A stretch of 64,000 nt of DNA from Hydractinia symbiolongicarpus (taxonomy: Eukaryota > Cnidaria > Hydrozoa > Anthoathecata > Hydractiniidae). The position numbers and the translations under genes were made by a program. The stretch lies in contig NC_079889.1 in assembly GCF_029227915.1 (NCBI RefSeq), forward strand, positions 930,001 through 994,000, read 5' to 3'. A model generated the notes under the pieces. It did no database searches, was not told the DNA's origin, and worked only from the letters and a program-made list of their open reading frames with translations. Positions 1 through 13,311 of this stretch are shown here, in pieces. Each line of letters begins with the position of its first letter. The first letter of the stretch is position 1.

Positions 1-4
1 GGAA

Positions 5-820
5 TTGGAGAAGGGTAGAGCCGAAGGAGAGAAACTGAATGATGATTTCACGCAAGTAAAAATGTGTCTAGGCAAAAACGTTTCTAGGCAAAAACGAATT
101 AACAACCTAACTCGATCCAACACTCAAAAAGGTAACGTTAAACTTTTCCAAACGGCTTATGAATTAACTCTAAATCCAACAATCTCTTTCGACCAATTCA
201 AAACTCTTATCAAAATTCAGAAACAAAATGGTGTTAGGTTAATTGAAGGTATATAATGTTCACAAATTTTTTTAAAATATATGTTTCATATTTTTATCCA
301 ACTTAGTTCCGAGACTTTTATCAAAATAGAAAGGAAGCCCTGAGACAAAGCTGTGTATTTCTAATACTTCGTTTAATTTATTAATTACATTGCCGACGTT
401 AAACCGAAAAAATCACAGTGGTTATGGCCAGTCGTTACTTCTTTTCCATTTTAACTGATGGTTCACAAGCCAGAAAGACTGGTAACGATAAAGGGATGGT
501 ATTAACCAGAACTGAGAAGAATGGTGAGATTTAGCACTTCAACAAATGTGTCAAACTGCGTACTTGCGGCGAACATTGTTGCACAGAATGTTCAAAAGTC
601 AGACTGATCATATCAGATGTTTCTTTTATTCTTTTTAGGCATACCAATGTATTTTGTAGCTTTATTGCTTGAAATGTCAGATTGGGGAGGTACAGATGCT
701 GCATTGCTAAAAAATGGAATTGATAGCATTTTTATGGAGCATGGTTCAATCCACCTTGACCCAAACACCTACACAAACAAATTTGTAGGCTGCATTTCTG
801 ATGGAGCAAGCATAAATTTT
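5..820 (+). pseudogene. hAT-transposase-derived gene fragment (ZNF862/KIAA1586-like), partial
   Basis: Three coding blocks read in the same direction. Residues from about 5-248 end in QKQNGVRLIEG. The block at about 421-523 contains FFSILTDGSQARKTGND. The block from 639 contains IPMYFVALLLEMSDWGGTDA and KFVGCISDGASINF. These resemble the RNase-H-like core of hAT transposases and of the ZNF862/KIAA1586 host genes derived from them (family recognised from memory). A clean intron with GTGAGA donor and TTTTTAG acceptor (524-638) joins the second and third blocks in frame through a split Gly codon, so this was once a spliced gene. The reading frame degenerates after the SINF motif near 820, and the 5' part lies outside the window. 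It may be a decaying domesticated gene or a transposon remnant. Confidence 0.55.
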
Positions 821-860
821 AGAGCTACTAGGACAGGCTGTTTTAACTATTTATAACTTT

Positions 861-1958
861 TCTTCCTACCAATATAGTTTAATTCTGTCCGGTCTATTTT
901 TTCAACCCCATGACACAAGTGTTATTTCAGGATCCACCACCAAGAGAGATATATAAATAATACTCCGATGTGTGTTTACAACAGTTTTTTAGGATCACAC
1001 TCCATCACACACCTCATCTAACTTACGCGAGCGATTAGCTGCACGCCAACAGAATATTCCTGAAAAGGCCTGATAAATTTTTTTTATAAATCCCTTTAAT
1101 TTAAAAAGATCACAATACACATCTTTTTTAGAATAAACACCACGTTAAAAACATAGGTATTTTATACTTTCAACGGCAGAATACTGCCCAAATTTGCAAA
1201 ATTAAATAACCGCTAAAAATTTCAAGACATGAAATTCACAAAATTATATTCCTGCTAAGTTTTCTATTTGCAAAATTTTCTACTGTTAAATTTTATTAAC
1301 TTTTCCACTGGCCTCTATATTGAACCTACGAGTTCAAACAATTTTCTTTTAAAAACGATTGCACTATTTACAACAAAATCTGTACTTCTTGTAACATGTA
1401 ATGTGGTGATTGTTGCAGTGGCTAATCAAGAATTACTGTATATGGAACCAAAATTTCCTCATTTTTAGGCTCTGCATACAAGGAACAAATCATTAGAGTT
1501 AAAACATTAACATATCTGTTTAGGCTCTATTTTGTAGGACACTTTTTTTTTTTCATGGAGACGCATAATGAGAATCTGGTCATTTGTATAATACACATTT
1601 CTAGTCACTAATTTTGCTATCCATTATAACTCAGCACTGAAGCAAGCAAAAAATAGACAACTTTGTTGGCATTTAAAGGTTGGTATTCAGTAAGTCCTTA
1701 AATGTTGTGCAACATCTCTTGTGTCATTTTGTTGCACACAAAGACAACTATTATACAATGATTACTTGGATAATTTTTATGTCGATGGAAACCAACCTTT
1801 AAACTACAGCTTAGCTTTACATAATATTGAACATTTGAAGTAGTAGTATGATATCTTTCTATCAAGATTTCAGGTGCCAAACAAATTACCATTTTTATTG
1901 TAGAATAGAAATAACATTTAAATAATCAAAGACACTGAGCAATTGTATAGTGATTGAG
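861..1958. other. Non-coding stretch upstream of the transporter gene
   Basis: AT-rich sequence with only short open frames that lack protein-like composition. It presumably contains the promoter and 5' UTR of the transporter gene that follows. An in-frame TAA at 1923-1925 precedes the chosen start codon. Confidence 0.5.
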
Positions 1959-4900
1959 ATGTCAAATCTTCGGCAGGAGTGTAATGGCCAGACCTCCATT
2001 AATTTCATTGTTTTAACAATGATCAGAGGTACAGCTCCATTGATGATGTTTCTCGCTGTATCAAATTTGAACTCACCTGGCTTGGTTGTTGCGTTAAAAT
2101 GTGGTATTACTTGTGTATTGTTTCTCTTGAGTGGTTCATACATTTGCTCATCAGATGCACAGATACGTATGAAAGTCATAAAGAATTTGAAAACTGCATC
2201 AACATATTGGCGTTTGGGTATGTATTTATCTCTTATATGTTAGAACATATTGTTAAAGCTCACACTGCCATTTTTACAATCACTGTTATTGTTATTGACA
2301 TGACCAGTGATTACATCTGCTGATCATTAAAAATGAGAACTTGAAGATAGGTGTTTTCAAAGCCGGACTCCTGAATTAAAAATTATATTTTTGTAAGTTA
2401 ATGAAAAAGAAATCAATTATTTTTATCTGGCCTAAAGGCAAGTTTGTACTTGCAAAGTTGCACAATATTAGCTTCTCTTATCAGCTTGGACTTGATGATG
2501 TCTGGACATATCAGTAGACTGATAATGATCCTGATTAAAACTCTAGAGAAAAGCATACTTCTAATAATTGAAGGTTTAAAAGTGATGAATTCTTATCTAG
2601 TTGTTATTGGATTTCTGCAAAGTGCAGCACCTTACATACTTTCCGTCTACAGTTTGCAGTTTCTCCCTCCAACAATGATTGGTGTCTTTATGGTGACAAC
2701 ACCTTGGTGGACCATGCTCATAGAAAGATTACCTTTCATCAGGGTAGGTTTTTTTTCTGTATTTTAAAATCAACAATTGCTCAAAATACAGAACAAAATC
2801 GACAAATATTAAAATCATAAGAGTAACAATAATACGATTGTGTACTTATAATCACAGACAAATTTATCTTTTTAGCAGTGCTTAAAATTTTGAGAAGGAA
2901 TTTTAAGGCATTTTAAGTTAATATATAATAGATGATATTTTAGATGAGAAAACGCATTCCTGGTATGATAAAAGTCGGGATGTTTCTTGGTTTGGTTGGC
3001 ACATCACTAATGCTTGGCCCTATAATTCGAGAATCAGTGCATTGTAAAAAGTTTGAATTGATTATAACAAAGTCTTCTAAAAGAAATATCACAACTGAAA
3101 ATAGAGAAAATAAAGAGTTGTTCGATACTTGTTTATCTGGCGTGAATCTTGTAACTGGAATAGTTGCAATGGGACTTGCTCCAATACTTTGGGCAATTGC
3201 ATCAGGTAATGGCGTTTGTATTTCAGAGTTACCATGCTCTTAAATACCTTAAGGGAAAAAATTATTGCACAAGAAAATCTTGCAGAAAAAAAATGGCTGA
3301 ATTAAAGTTTGTAAATTTAGGCAAAATTTAGCTATAGTAGTAGGAGTTCGAAATCTTTTCTTCTGCAATTCTTAGGAAAATTACGTAATTTGCATCCTTT
3401 TCTTCTACATTTCCAAGAAGAAAAAAAAATTGCGATATGATTTTTTCGATTTGCAAGAAATAGAAAAGTTATTTCTGTCATTGTTTTGGTATATGAAGGT
3501 GTACAGGGAAACCCTGAAATTTTTAAAGGAACAAATCTTAATGACTAAGATGAAAAAATTTATCAAGCGACTTTGTGCAAAAATTCATAGGTCATTGCTT
3601 CAATTTGCAATCTTTACTTCCACAATTTTATGATTGTGTCATCAATTCGCAATCTTTTCTTGCGCAAACGTTTCTTTCCTTGTAGTTTCCACATATATAA
3701 GTATCTACTACTTGCCAGTGTGAATTATATAGAACAAGGCCTACCATAAGTACCTTTTTTTACCTTTTTGCACCTCCCAAATAGAATGAAGCACTAGCGC
3801 CACAGTACAATTTTTAGATATTCAAGGTATAGTTTGAAACAGAACATTCCTAAATGGCACCTTTTGTTAGCACATCTAACAACCGTCTTAATGATGCACC
3901 ATGTTTCGCCAAGCATTCAGCTATAAATGTCTGTTTTCAGGAATCCATTTTAATTCTACTTCCTTTACTTTGACCATGTGTGGATCCTGCACGGTTTTAG
4001 TGCTGCTGATATGATCCTTCAGTAATTCTTGTTTTTTTATATACATGAAAAAATTAATGTAACATATTTTTCATAGAAAGTGTCAACAAAAAAGTTTGTT
4101 GCACAAAAAGTAATTATACAACGTTCTAAAGTAACATAAAGTAAAGTAAATTGAAGAAACCCAACAATTAAGTTTGACCAGTTTACTGTTTCACGAAAAA
4201 AAAAATTTTTAAGATATTTATCTAATCACTTCTTATCCTTCATACACAACTTGTTTTTTCTTTAACTACATTTATTACTTCTAGTGTTTTGGAAGAGGAA
4301 AGGACAGGATATACACTACCTGGTGTCAAGCGTTGGTCAAAACATTGTTGGTGGATGTATTGCATTAATTATTTGGGCAATTGCAGAACATCTGAATGCT
4401 CTGGGGAAGGTATAGAACACTAGAACATACCTTAAGGACAAAAATAGTTGTGACATAAATTGTTGTGATTTGAAGATGAAAGTAATTTTATTTTTCAATA
4501 TAATTGTGTGATCTATTTGATAATTTTGCTGCATAAATTATTCCCATTGTATCCATATTCATCAACGTTTTTTTATGACTACCCTTGCAACACAAATTTT
4601 GGGATTTAAAGCAAAATCCACAATAATTTATGTCATTTATGTCCTTATTGTATATATGTTATTCTTCCTTTACATATAAGTATGTATGTATGTATGTATC
4701 ATAATTTAAAATCCATATTTTTACATATAATAAATTGCAAAGTTTTCAAAGTCATGACTAAATAACTAATTATTAGAGTTGTTGGAATAAAATGGCTGGT
4801 TAATGGCCGTTCCAAAACTAATTTAAAAATTCCCATGGTTATTTTTTACTTACTTTTCAACAATCAGCTCAAAAATATTATATTTTCTGGATATTTCGTG

Positions 4901-7900
4901 TCACTTCTAAAAAGCACCAAAAGGGCTGCAAGGCCTTCTCAAAACTTCTCAATTTTTAAAAAGTTAAAAAGCTCTTCATGTTTTTCAAAAAATTTCTTTA
5001 AAAGTCCTTACATCCGCTCAAATTTGACTCTAAAAAACAAGTCTCGACACTGATTAAGAGAGAGGCTTTTGCATACTGAAACCCTCCATATGAATATGTT
5101 CTTTTTGACCATTAATCTATGGTAACTGTATTATCTGTCTTTTTCAGCGCGAATGGCCTGCAGAAGCCCTTGTTGGTGTTATATTTCTAGGTGTGGCCAC
5201 GGGTTGGTTGGCAACACTACTTGTGAAATTTTTATACGCAACTGTAGGTGAGTGCAAACATTCAATCTTTCTAGTTATTTTTAAAAAGTGAGCAAGTTTT
5301 GGGAATAATAGCTTTTATCTATGGGTGTGTGTTATGTACCTTCGAAACTTTAACGTACAGAGTGAGGTAGCACACACCATTAGATAATAGAAGATAACTT
5401 CTGCCATACATAATTTACCAGTAACAGCTTGCTTTTAACGAGTCATAAACTATATATGACTTTAAGGGTTTTTTCGTGGCCTTATTTTTTCGTGGCCTTA
5501 TTTTTTTGTGACCTTATTTTTGAGGGACATTATTTTTGAGGGACCTTATTTTTGAGGGACATTATTTTTGAGGGACCTTATTTTTGAGGGACATTATTTT
5601 TGAGGGACATTATTTTTGAGGGACCTTATTTTTGAGGGACATTATTTTTGAGGGACCTTATTTTTGAGGGACATTATTTTTGAGGGACATTATTTTTGAG
5701 GGACATTATTTTTGAGGGACCTTATTTTTGAGGGACCTTATTTTTGAGGGACATTATTTTTGAGGGACATTATTTTTGAGGGACCTTATTTTTGAGGGAC
5801 ATTATTTTTGAGGGACATTATTTTTGAAGGACCTTATTTTTGAGGGACATTATTTTTGAGGGACCTTATTTTTGAGGGACATTATATTTGAGGGACCTTA
5901 TTTTTGAGGGACCTTATTTTTGAGGGACATTATTTTTGAGGGACAGTATTTTTGAGGGACATTATTTTTGAGGGACATTATTTTTGAGGGACCTTATATT
6001 TGATCCAAATCTGCCAAAAGGTAATAACATGATTAATCTTGGTTCCAGTACGAAATAGAAGTTTTTAGTGCTTAAAAACATTTATTTGCCTATCCTATTG
6101 TGCATAAAAAGGTAAGATAAGTTCAAGTACGATTTGATCATTTTAAAAACATTATTTTCTTTATCCTATTTCTCTTTTAAAAATATTGATGAAAGCTGTG
6201 TTTTTTGAACTTCCACTATTTGTTTTAAATACAGTCCTAATCCTTCTGAGGAAACTACCTGAAATTTCGAAATTCAATCTATTTTTATTTCGTGAGTACC
6301 TGTCTATTTTTAGGGGCAAGGACAACCAATCTAGTTCTTACTGGTATTCCTTTCATTGCTTTCGTGGAAGATAGCATTTTTGTTAAAGATGTCATCAAAG
6401 TGCAGCCTTACGTTGTTGCCATGGAAATAATAGGTCAGTGCTTTGTTTGTGTTTAGGTGAATTTATTCAATAAAGTGTGAAGAAAGAAGCTTATAAACTG
6501 GTGTGTTTTGGATGATAGCTATAAGTTTATTGGAGAAAGTAAGAGAGATCGCAACTGTAAACATTTCAGTTCTCTTTTTATCAAATGGGACATGCCGAGG
6601 CGGAAAAAAATGTCCCGGTGTTGATTCACTATAAATTTAGCAAAATTTGGCGAAAAAATCAAAAATATGGTCAGAGAGAGATCTGGTCAGAGAAAAGTTC
6701 GTAAAAAAAAATTTATCATTCGCCTAAAATGATCTTTGCCTGCTGCACATAAGTATTTTTAAGTGATCAATTCTGGTACTTTGTGATAATTCTAGTGTTT
6801 TGCTACTTTTTCACTTATAATGATTAAGAAATTTTGGGTAAAGGAACCTGGAAGAGTTAGATACAAAATCGGCATGGTTTTGAGTACACATTTTTACACT
6901 GCACATTTAGGACTGCTTCTTGTCAGTGGTGGAGTGTTTATTTCAAATCTACCTAGCTTGGATCCCCCAGATGGAGAGCAAAGGAGACGAAGAAGTTCTC
7001 TGTCTGACCCTCTCATCACCGAAAATACTCCTTCGAAAGTATGTTCTATGTTTTATCTTTTATATTTATATATAAATTACTTTATTGAAATACAAAACGT
7101 TTGAAGTTGTTGTATTCTTGTGGATTTTTAAGATATTAATCTCAATAGAGATGCGGATTTTTTTTTCTTTTCTTCATTCATACAGAAATTAATTTTGTGG
7201 AACATTTTATTTTTTTTGCATGAACTTAACTGAGTGGGAATTGGCTTTCTCCATGCAAGTCCAATTCAGTCAGCCTTCTACATAAAGAGCTTCGCGTGGA
7301 GCTTATTTGATGGAGAAAATTTGATAGGAAACGTGTTTCATGTATATTCTCAACATCCGTATAATATGTATATTTATCTGAAACTAAGTCACGGGAATTA
7401 TATGCAGGTATATTTTAGCTGTAAAACACTATACGTCAACCTTATCAAAAATCTATATCAAAAACTAAAGAAATTTTGTGCAGAAAAAGATACTGAAATA
7501 AGAAAAGAAAAATAACTGTTAGTCGCCACACCATTCACAGATTAATGCTTCCACCCCGAAAAAAAAACACAGCGAGTAAAAACTACAAATGTCTGATAGA
7601 CGCACGTGTTCCTCCAAAAAGAAATACAAAAGAAAAAAAAACACACGACGACTTTCATTTCACTTGCGGTCAAGTTCGCATAGTTAACGAAATGGGATAT
7701 CTTTGCAAAGAAAACACACTTATGCTGTCCGTAGACAATAAAAATAAAGTTGATGTGGGTATTCCAGCGAACAGCAGACGAACGAAAATACGCCGTTTTG
7801 CATCCTCGATATTCCTACAGAAAATTCTTGTAGAAAAACGTGAAATAATACGCAATGATAGGGCGAGCAATATTATTTAAACTTATTTTATCTAATTCAA

Positions 7901-8731
7901 GTGGAAGCAATATTTTAAAACATATTATTTAATTCTAACTAAATAAAGTTTTTTTTTTTTTCGAAATAAGATGCAGTAAAGATAGCGCAATAAACTTAGT
8001 AAACAAAACAAAGTTTTTTTTGAAAGTTTTTTTTATGATATAAGACGCGTAATAACGTGAATAATATTTGTTAAACGAATTTCGTTAATGAAACGAATTT
8101 TGTCATTGTTAAAAAATATTTAAATAATAAAGACCTTAGATAATAAGTCCAATTAAAATAAACGAAGTTCGTATAACGAAACGAACTTTATAATTGTTGA
8201 AAAAAATTAAATATAAAGACTATAGATAATAGTCCAATTACAATAAACGAACTTCCTATAAGCAAATTTTTATACGAACTTCTTTAAAAATGATACGAAC
8301 TACATACGAACTTTATTTTAAATGATACGAACTTTATACGAACTTTTAATTTTGATGATACGAAAAAGTTCGTATTAAAAATAAAATGATACGAAAGATT
8401 TAATAAATCGATACGAAGTTTTTTATACGAATTATACGAACTACGTACGAACATTTTGAGACGGTCCCTTAATGAAAGTTTTTCCAATAAGTATTTACAC
8501 CAATATGAACGTTTTTAAATTGACTTTTTTTTCAGTGTAAATATACAAGCATCTTTTTGTGTTTAGCGTGTGACAGCTGGTTTGGATCAAGCTTTTCACA
8601 ATGAAGTCCATCAATACACGTCGCTACCACAAGAAGAAGAAGAAGATGACAAGCATCGCGAGGGTGAAGAAGAAATAAACTCTCATCTAGGCGATCGCAC
8701 TGCATATCCGAAACTATCACAAGTTACCTAG
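1959..8731 (+). CDS. DMT superfamily (EamA-like) multi-pass membrane transporter, 8 exons
   Basis: Complete gene with exons 1959-2217, 2574-2743, 2944-3205, 4285-4409, 5148-5247, 6314-6433, 6911-7038 and 8567-8731. All junctions are GT/AG, all phases close, and the product is 442 residues. The start is the first ATG after an in-frame stop. The protein is strongly hydrophobic with about ten predicted membrane spans arranged as two five-helix halves, the pattern of EamA/DMT permeases. Typical segments are YSLQFLPPTMIGVFMVTTPW in the first half and RTTNLVLTGIPFIAF in the second. A hydrophilic loop of about 45 residues separates the halves. The cytosolic C-tail is highly charged, with an RRRRSS stretch, an EEEEDD run and a YTSL (YxxPhi) motif that would suit endosomal or lysosomal sorting. 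That location is inference. Substrate unknown; SLC35-like nucleotide-sugar, CRT-like or other DMT roles cannot be separated by eye. Confidence 0.8.
5474..6003. repeat. 16-bp minisatellite (about 30 units) in a transporter intron
   Basis: Tandem array of the unit TTATTTTTGAGGGACA and its one-base variant ending in C, in the intron between the fifth and sixth transporter exons. Units near the left edge are more diverged (TCGTGGCC instead of TGAGGGAC). The canonical units are almost perfect and differ mainly at one A/C position, which suggests recent homogenisation. Confidence 0.95.
7545..7880 (+). mobile_element. Mobile-element-derived open frame in the last transporter intron
   Basis: Open frame of 111 codons, on the coding strand but inside an intron. 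The middle contains protein-like sequence including HDDFHFTCGQVRIVNEMGY, then a LMLSVDNKNKVDVG segment and NSRRTKIRRF. I associate this type of sequence with repeated transposon-derived proteins of cnidarians and molluscs, but I cannot name the family. The frame has no splice junctions linking it to the transporter, so it is most likely an inserted, truncated element. Confidence 0.4.
8041..8462. repeat. ACGAAC-rich repeat cluster with a duplicated block of about 115 bp
   Basis: Two diverged tandem copies of a block (about 8074-8165 and 8160-8255) share AACGAA..TTCGT borders and an internal TAGATAATA..GTCCAATTA segment. They are followed by many copies of a (TA)TACGAAC motif in both orientations up to about 8455. 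The cluster lies in the last intron of the transporter gene and encodes nothing. Confidence 0.7.
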
Positions 8732-11700
8732 TCTAGAAGTTGCTTTATGTGTCTTTGATGTCGTAACTGACGATGTTTTCGCATGCTATTTTGTCAACGT
8801 CATTGTTTTGAACTGGTATGTCTTTCAATGGACTTTTTTCTGTATTGCTCTGGTTAATTTATTTGGAGCACCTCAATATTCGAAATAAATGTAAATGTTC
8901 GAAAATCATTTCGAAAGAGTGCGACAATTCGAATATTGGCAAAACATGTTTTTATTGCGCGAACAGTACGTGTAAGGAAGTAGAGTAGGAAATCTCGAGA
9001 TCCTGAAAAGGTCAGGTTATATAAAAAATTGGATCAAAAATTTAAGGACAAGTCTGAATTTAGGTATTATTTTGTCAAATGTGGTAAAAAAGTGTCTTAA
9101 AATTGTTGTTATTGTAACATGTAATTTAAAGCAAGGAATAGTTTTTTATTCTCATCGTCGAAAAGTCGGAAAAAATGAAAATAAAAATGGGCATGTTTAG
9201 TTAACAAACATAAATATTTAGGCATCTAAACCTTTTGAAGGTTTTATTCATGTACTACAATTTATTTTCACATTCTTACGGCTGGTTTTACACTTACCTG
9301 GTCCGGCTAAATTATTACTCATTACGGAAAATCTCAGATTTTTTTGTTTCGGTTTTGTTTTTTGACGCGTTTATTTTTTACAAGTTGTACATTTTTCTAA
9401 TATATGTCTAATATATGTCATAATTTATGACAGTGTATATATTTTATAACAAATACACTTTTGTTTAAAATTGAAATAAACTAATTTTAATATACGATGT
9501 CTCTTTTAAGATTTCTTAACTTAGGGTCAACGGATCAGCTATCCGTAATTTTGATTATAGATTTCAAGAACACGAAAAACTTAGTAGGTGATAGCACTTA
9601 AAAATAAAAGCCGATGCAGGAGACATTCAAAATTCCCAGAGCCCAACCCTTGTTAATTAACCTGTGTCGCCTTATGACAACACATACGGGGCGCATCTCC
9701 TGAGGTGTTGTGTGAGGGCGCTATGGTGCTATAAATGAAAGGGCAGAGAAATAGCTTTGTGCGAGACAGCCGTTCACGAGGAAATCAATAATTCAAGAAA
9801 TAATTTTGATTTGATTTTGGAGGGGATTTAAAAACGGTCCATTATCTTGCGTTTGGAATATCAGGGAAGTTTTGTTTGTAATTTTTGTAAATGTTCTTTA
9901 GGTAATCATGTTCTTAAAGTGAAAGTCACGAGTTGAGAAAATGTAAACAGACATGGCGCTTAGGTTTTATTCTATAAATCAGTTTCGAATTTCGTTTTGG
10001 ACCTAAAGTAAAACAGAAATTGATAACAAAACTACGAAAATTCACATATTTGAAGTCGCTCACGGGATTTTATGAAAAAAGTCCTTGTGATCTAGATTAG
10101 TGCTCGGAATCCATTCCCCTAGAATCTAGTGTTTTTTAGGCGTTTTACCATAGGGAAAAAAATGGTAATTCAAAAAGGCCCTGGTATCAAGGTTGTAGCA
10201 TTATACAACGACCGCAACATGATGAGTCCTTGAAACCAAAAACGGTGTTGTTTTTGCATCGATAAACATTGATACCATTTTGAATGGATTGTTGATGTTA
10301 AAGCGTAGAGTTTATGACGGATCGATATTTCAACTTAGGAAGTAAATTTTCAGGTAAGATTCTACATGATCGGTTTAAATTCCTTTCGAATCACAGAACA
10401 TTTGCCACGTAAAAAAGTTGTCCCCGATTCGCGAATTTGTTAAATGAGTAAAGGACCCATTTAAAGAAAGATGTCAAAGGAACTACTAAAAGACCAACTT
10501 ACTCAATCCTTAAAAAATTAAAAATTATAAAGTGACTTTTACCTCAAAAAGTTCATCAGAAGACGAAGTGACAAAAAGGTTGTAAGCTATCTTTTAATAA
10601 ATAGAAAGTATCATGACAAATAAAAAATCCCTTACTTCTGCTTAGTTAATTATGCTAATGAATCGACAATTAACAGTAATATACAAAAAGTTTTATTCGA
10701 TGACACATCTCTGTTTCGTCGTCAATTATAATCTTTAAAGTCCACGCTTTCGATTCGTTGGCACACATTCGTTTTATGAACCTTCTTCCCAGACCTGTCA
10801 CAGGCGTTGGTTTATTTCTCCTAACGATAAGCTTTGGGATCGAGTTTTATGGCACTCTTCAAATAAAGAATGAGTTCAAATTACAGATAAAAACCTAACT
10901 TTTCAACTGTTTCCTTTTGAGGTCATTTCATCTAACCTATTCTTCCTGAAATTATATAAAATAATACGTTTTCTTGACATTGAAAAGAAGACTGGTTGAT
11001 CGGTTGCATATTAAAAATTTGATATTAAACTTTAACAGAAAAGAGAAATATTTTTGTGGAAAAAGGTAAAATAGTTGTGTTTGGTTGAATAAGGGGCTGT
11101 TAATATGAGAGGCTGGACGGGACGATTGCTTTCAATTTGGAAAACCGGATCCCTCTTAGTTAGAATGGTACGAAATTTTGCTCTGGCAATCCTCCCGCGT
11201 CGCATCTTGTATAAACAACCTCGTCATCAGGACTTTTTGTATTTTTGATATAAGAGAAGACGGAAAAAAACACTGGGGACGAGGGTGGTATAAACAGCCC
11301 TGAGAAGTAGGGGGGAATTTGAATAATCAGCTGCGTCATTTTTCAATGATGTTATTAATTGCGCTCACCGCCATTGATGTTGCATGCACCTTAAGAAAAA
11401 GCTGACTAGTCGAGATAAAATTTGGCAATAAGGACGAACTTTATTGACACTTACAAATCTGATGGAACTTTTATTGTGGGAAATTTTAATCTTAAGAGGT
11501 AATTTGCGACATTCAAGTAACCACACAAATGTACAATAGGATCATCATCGTTCTGGCAAGCATAAACGCGAATCTGCGACGTGCTCATGTTTCTATAATT
11601 AGAACAACTTTGTATTTCATTTTCAGTGCTTTTACATCAACACCCCTTGCGTCAATCGCCTCAAGGAGCCTTTAAAAGAGAAATTCCTTGGAAGTAAAAC

Positions 11701-12793
11701 AGAGTTTTAAAAATACGAAACCTACGGAGACCCTGACATTGCCAGTTATAGAACGTTTGTTTATCGAAACTATCACGTCGCCAGACTACCAACTACATAA
11801 ATATATATTTTTATCCGTCTTGGCTCAAAACCTTGCCAAATTTATTAACACTCAAATTTCTCAAATTTCATTCCAAGCCACAACTACGCAAATATAAATC
11901 TATACATTGGCTAAGTGTAGAATCTAGATACTGTCTATTCTTAAATTTAAAATTTTTAGCCTCAATATTCCTACATAAAGTTTTTACTCTTATATTGCTA
12001 TATATACACTATATAGCGTTATCTCCTTCATAAGAAGGCGTGTTTTTTTTTTAATTTTTATCCCACGTTGTTGATTTTATCGCTCAATTGTACTAAAAAA
12101 AATCGATTTAAGAAATTCGTGATGTGTTATCTGATGTAATGTAATATAAAGCCAATCACATCTGCTCCAGCACAACAAAGCATGTGCCGGTTTGGTTTTT
12201 TTGTTTATAAAGTGGGAAGCAATTTTGAATACACATTTATGAGTCAAATAATCAGCTGAATTAATAATAAGGCGTAACAACCAAACAGAAAATGTCTTCA
12301 AAAAATTGTACTCTGTAACAATCTCGTTTTCAGGACTTTTTTTAGCTTTCTAAAAGTTTCCTGATATAAAAATACCTGGACACTAGCTTGTACGTTAGCA
12401 CCTTTTAATATTTTCTGACAAAAAAAGTAAGAATGAATTAAGTGATTAAGTGATTCAGTGTTGTGTTTCGATTTAGCATCACCCAACTAAACTTTGGATT
12501 TGATGAAAATTACCAACCTCCCTCCTACAATAACAACACAAGTTATATTTGTGTTTCATTGTGTCTTACCGCTATAAGAGTATGCTTAACCTCGTCCTAA
12601 GTTTTTTTAACCTTTATTTACATTTAAATAACTTCAGCTCTGCAAAAATCTATGTGTTGAGTATGAGGAGTATCTATATGAGTATGAAGTTGGTACTTTA
12701 GCTAAAAACGATGTAAACTTTTTTCATCAAATGTTGATTTATAGGACCCGGGAACGAGTATATACATGCATGCGGTTAATTTTTTTTAATAAA
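8732..12793. other. 4-kb stretch without a recognisable gene
   Basis: No coding exon, RNA gene or clear repeat was recognised. Open frames here (for example 11688-11897 and 12077-12301) are short and low-complexity. It would contain the 3' UTR of the transporter at its left end and distal upstream sequence of the first ephrin gene at its right end. Confidence 0.5.
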
Positions 12794-13111
12794 TTATAAA
12801 AATGATAGTTGACGCGAATTGTTAGTGAAATATTTATGATTCAAACGTGCGATAGTGAATTGAGATTTTACTTTATAGACATCTTCGCTGTGCTCATTTT
12901 TGCGTATCCTTGCCTTCAAGATAAATAAACATAACAGCAACGCAATACTCGCATTGTAGCCTACATTAATCCCTATTTCTTTTCTTTTGTTACCTAAGCC
13001 TGCCTTCACCTTTATTCCAAGTGTACCGGCCTGTTTTATTTGGACACGGGGCGCTGAAACCACACCGTGCGGTGTGTTTGCCTCGATTACTAATACGTCT
13101 ACTTGACTCAT
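12794..13111 (-). CDS. Unrecognised 105-residue open frame upstream of the first ephrin gene
   Basis: ATG-initiated frame ending in TAA, in a locally GC-richer island about 200 bp upstream of, and divergent from, the first ephrin start codon. The product starts MSQVDVLVIEANTPHGVVS, has a basic middle, one hydrophobic segment (SIALLLCLFIL) and a basic tail. No family was recognised. Overlapping frames are also open, so it may be a decayed element rather than a gene. Confidence 0.25.
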   Translation of the reverse strand: MSQVDVLVIEANTPHGVVSAPRVQIKQAGTLGIKVKAGLGNKRKEIGINVGYNASIALLLCLFILKARIRKNEHSEDVYKVKSQFTIARLNHKYFTNNSRQLSFL

Positions 13112-13311
13112 CAAATAGTTCTTCACGTTTGCCAACAGGTGGCGATTTATGATAAAATTTTGAATTAACGGGCAAAGGGAGGTGTGACTGTTTTAGGTAC
13201 TTTCAGACTTAAGCTGTGTACTATATTTTTAGTAATTCATGTTGATTTATGTCAGCGAAGACAGAATGATGTTTCACTAATGATGACGAATCGATTTCGA
13301 AACTAGACAAC

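Noticed and set aside
5474-6003. CRISPR-like regularity
   Set aside because: The 16-bp units are contiguous with no spacers, and the genome is eukaryotic. It is a minisatellite.
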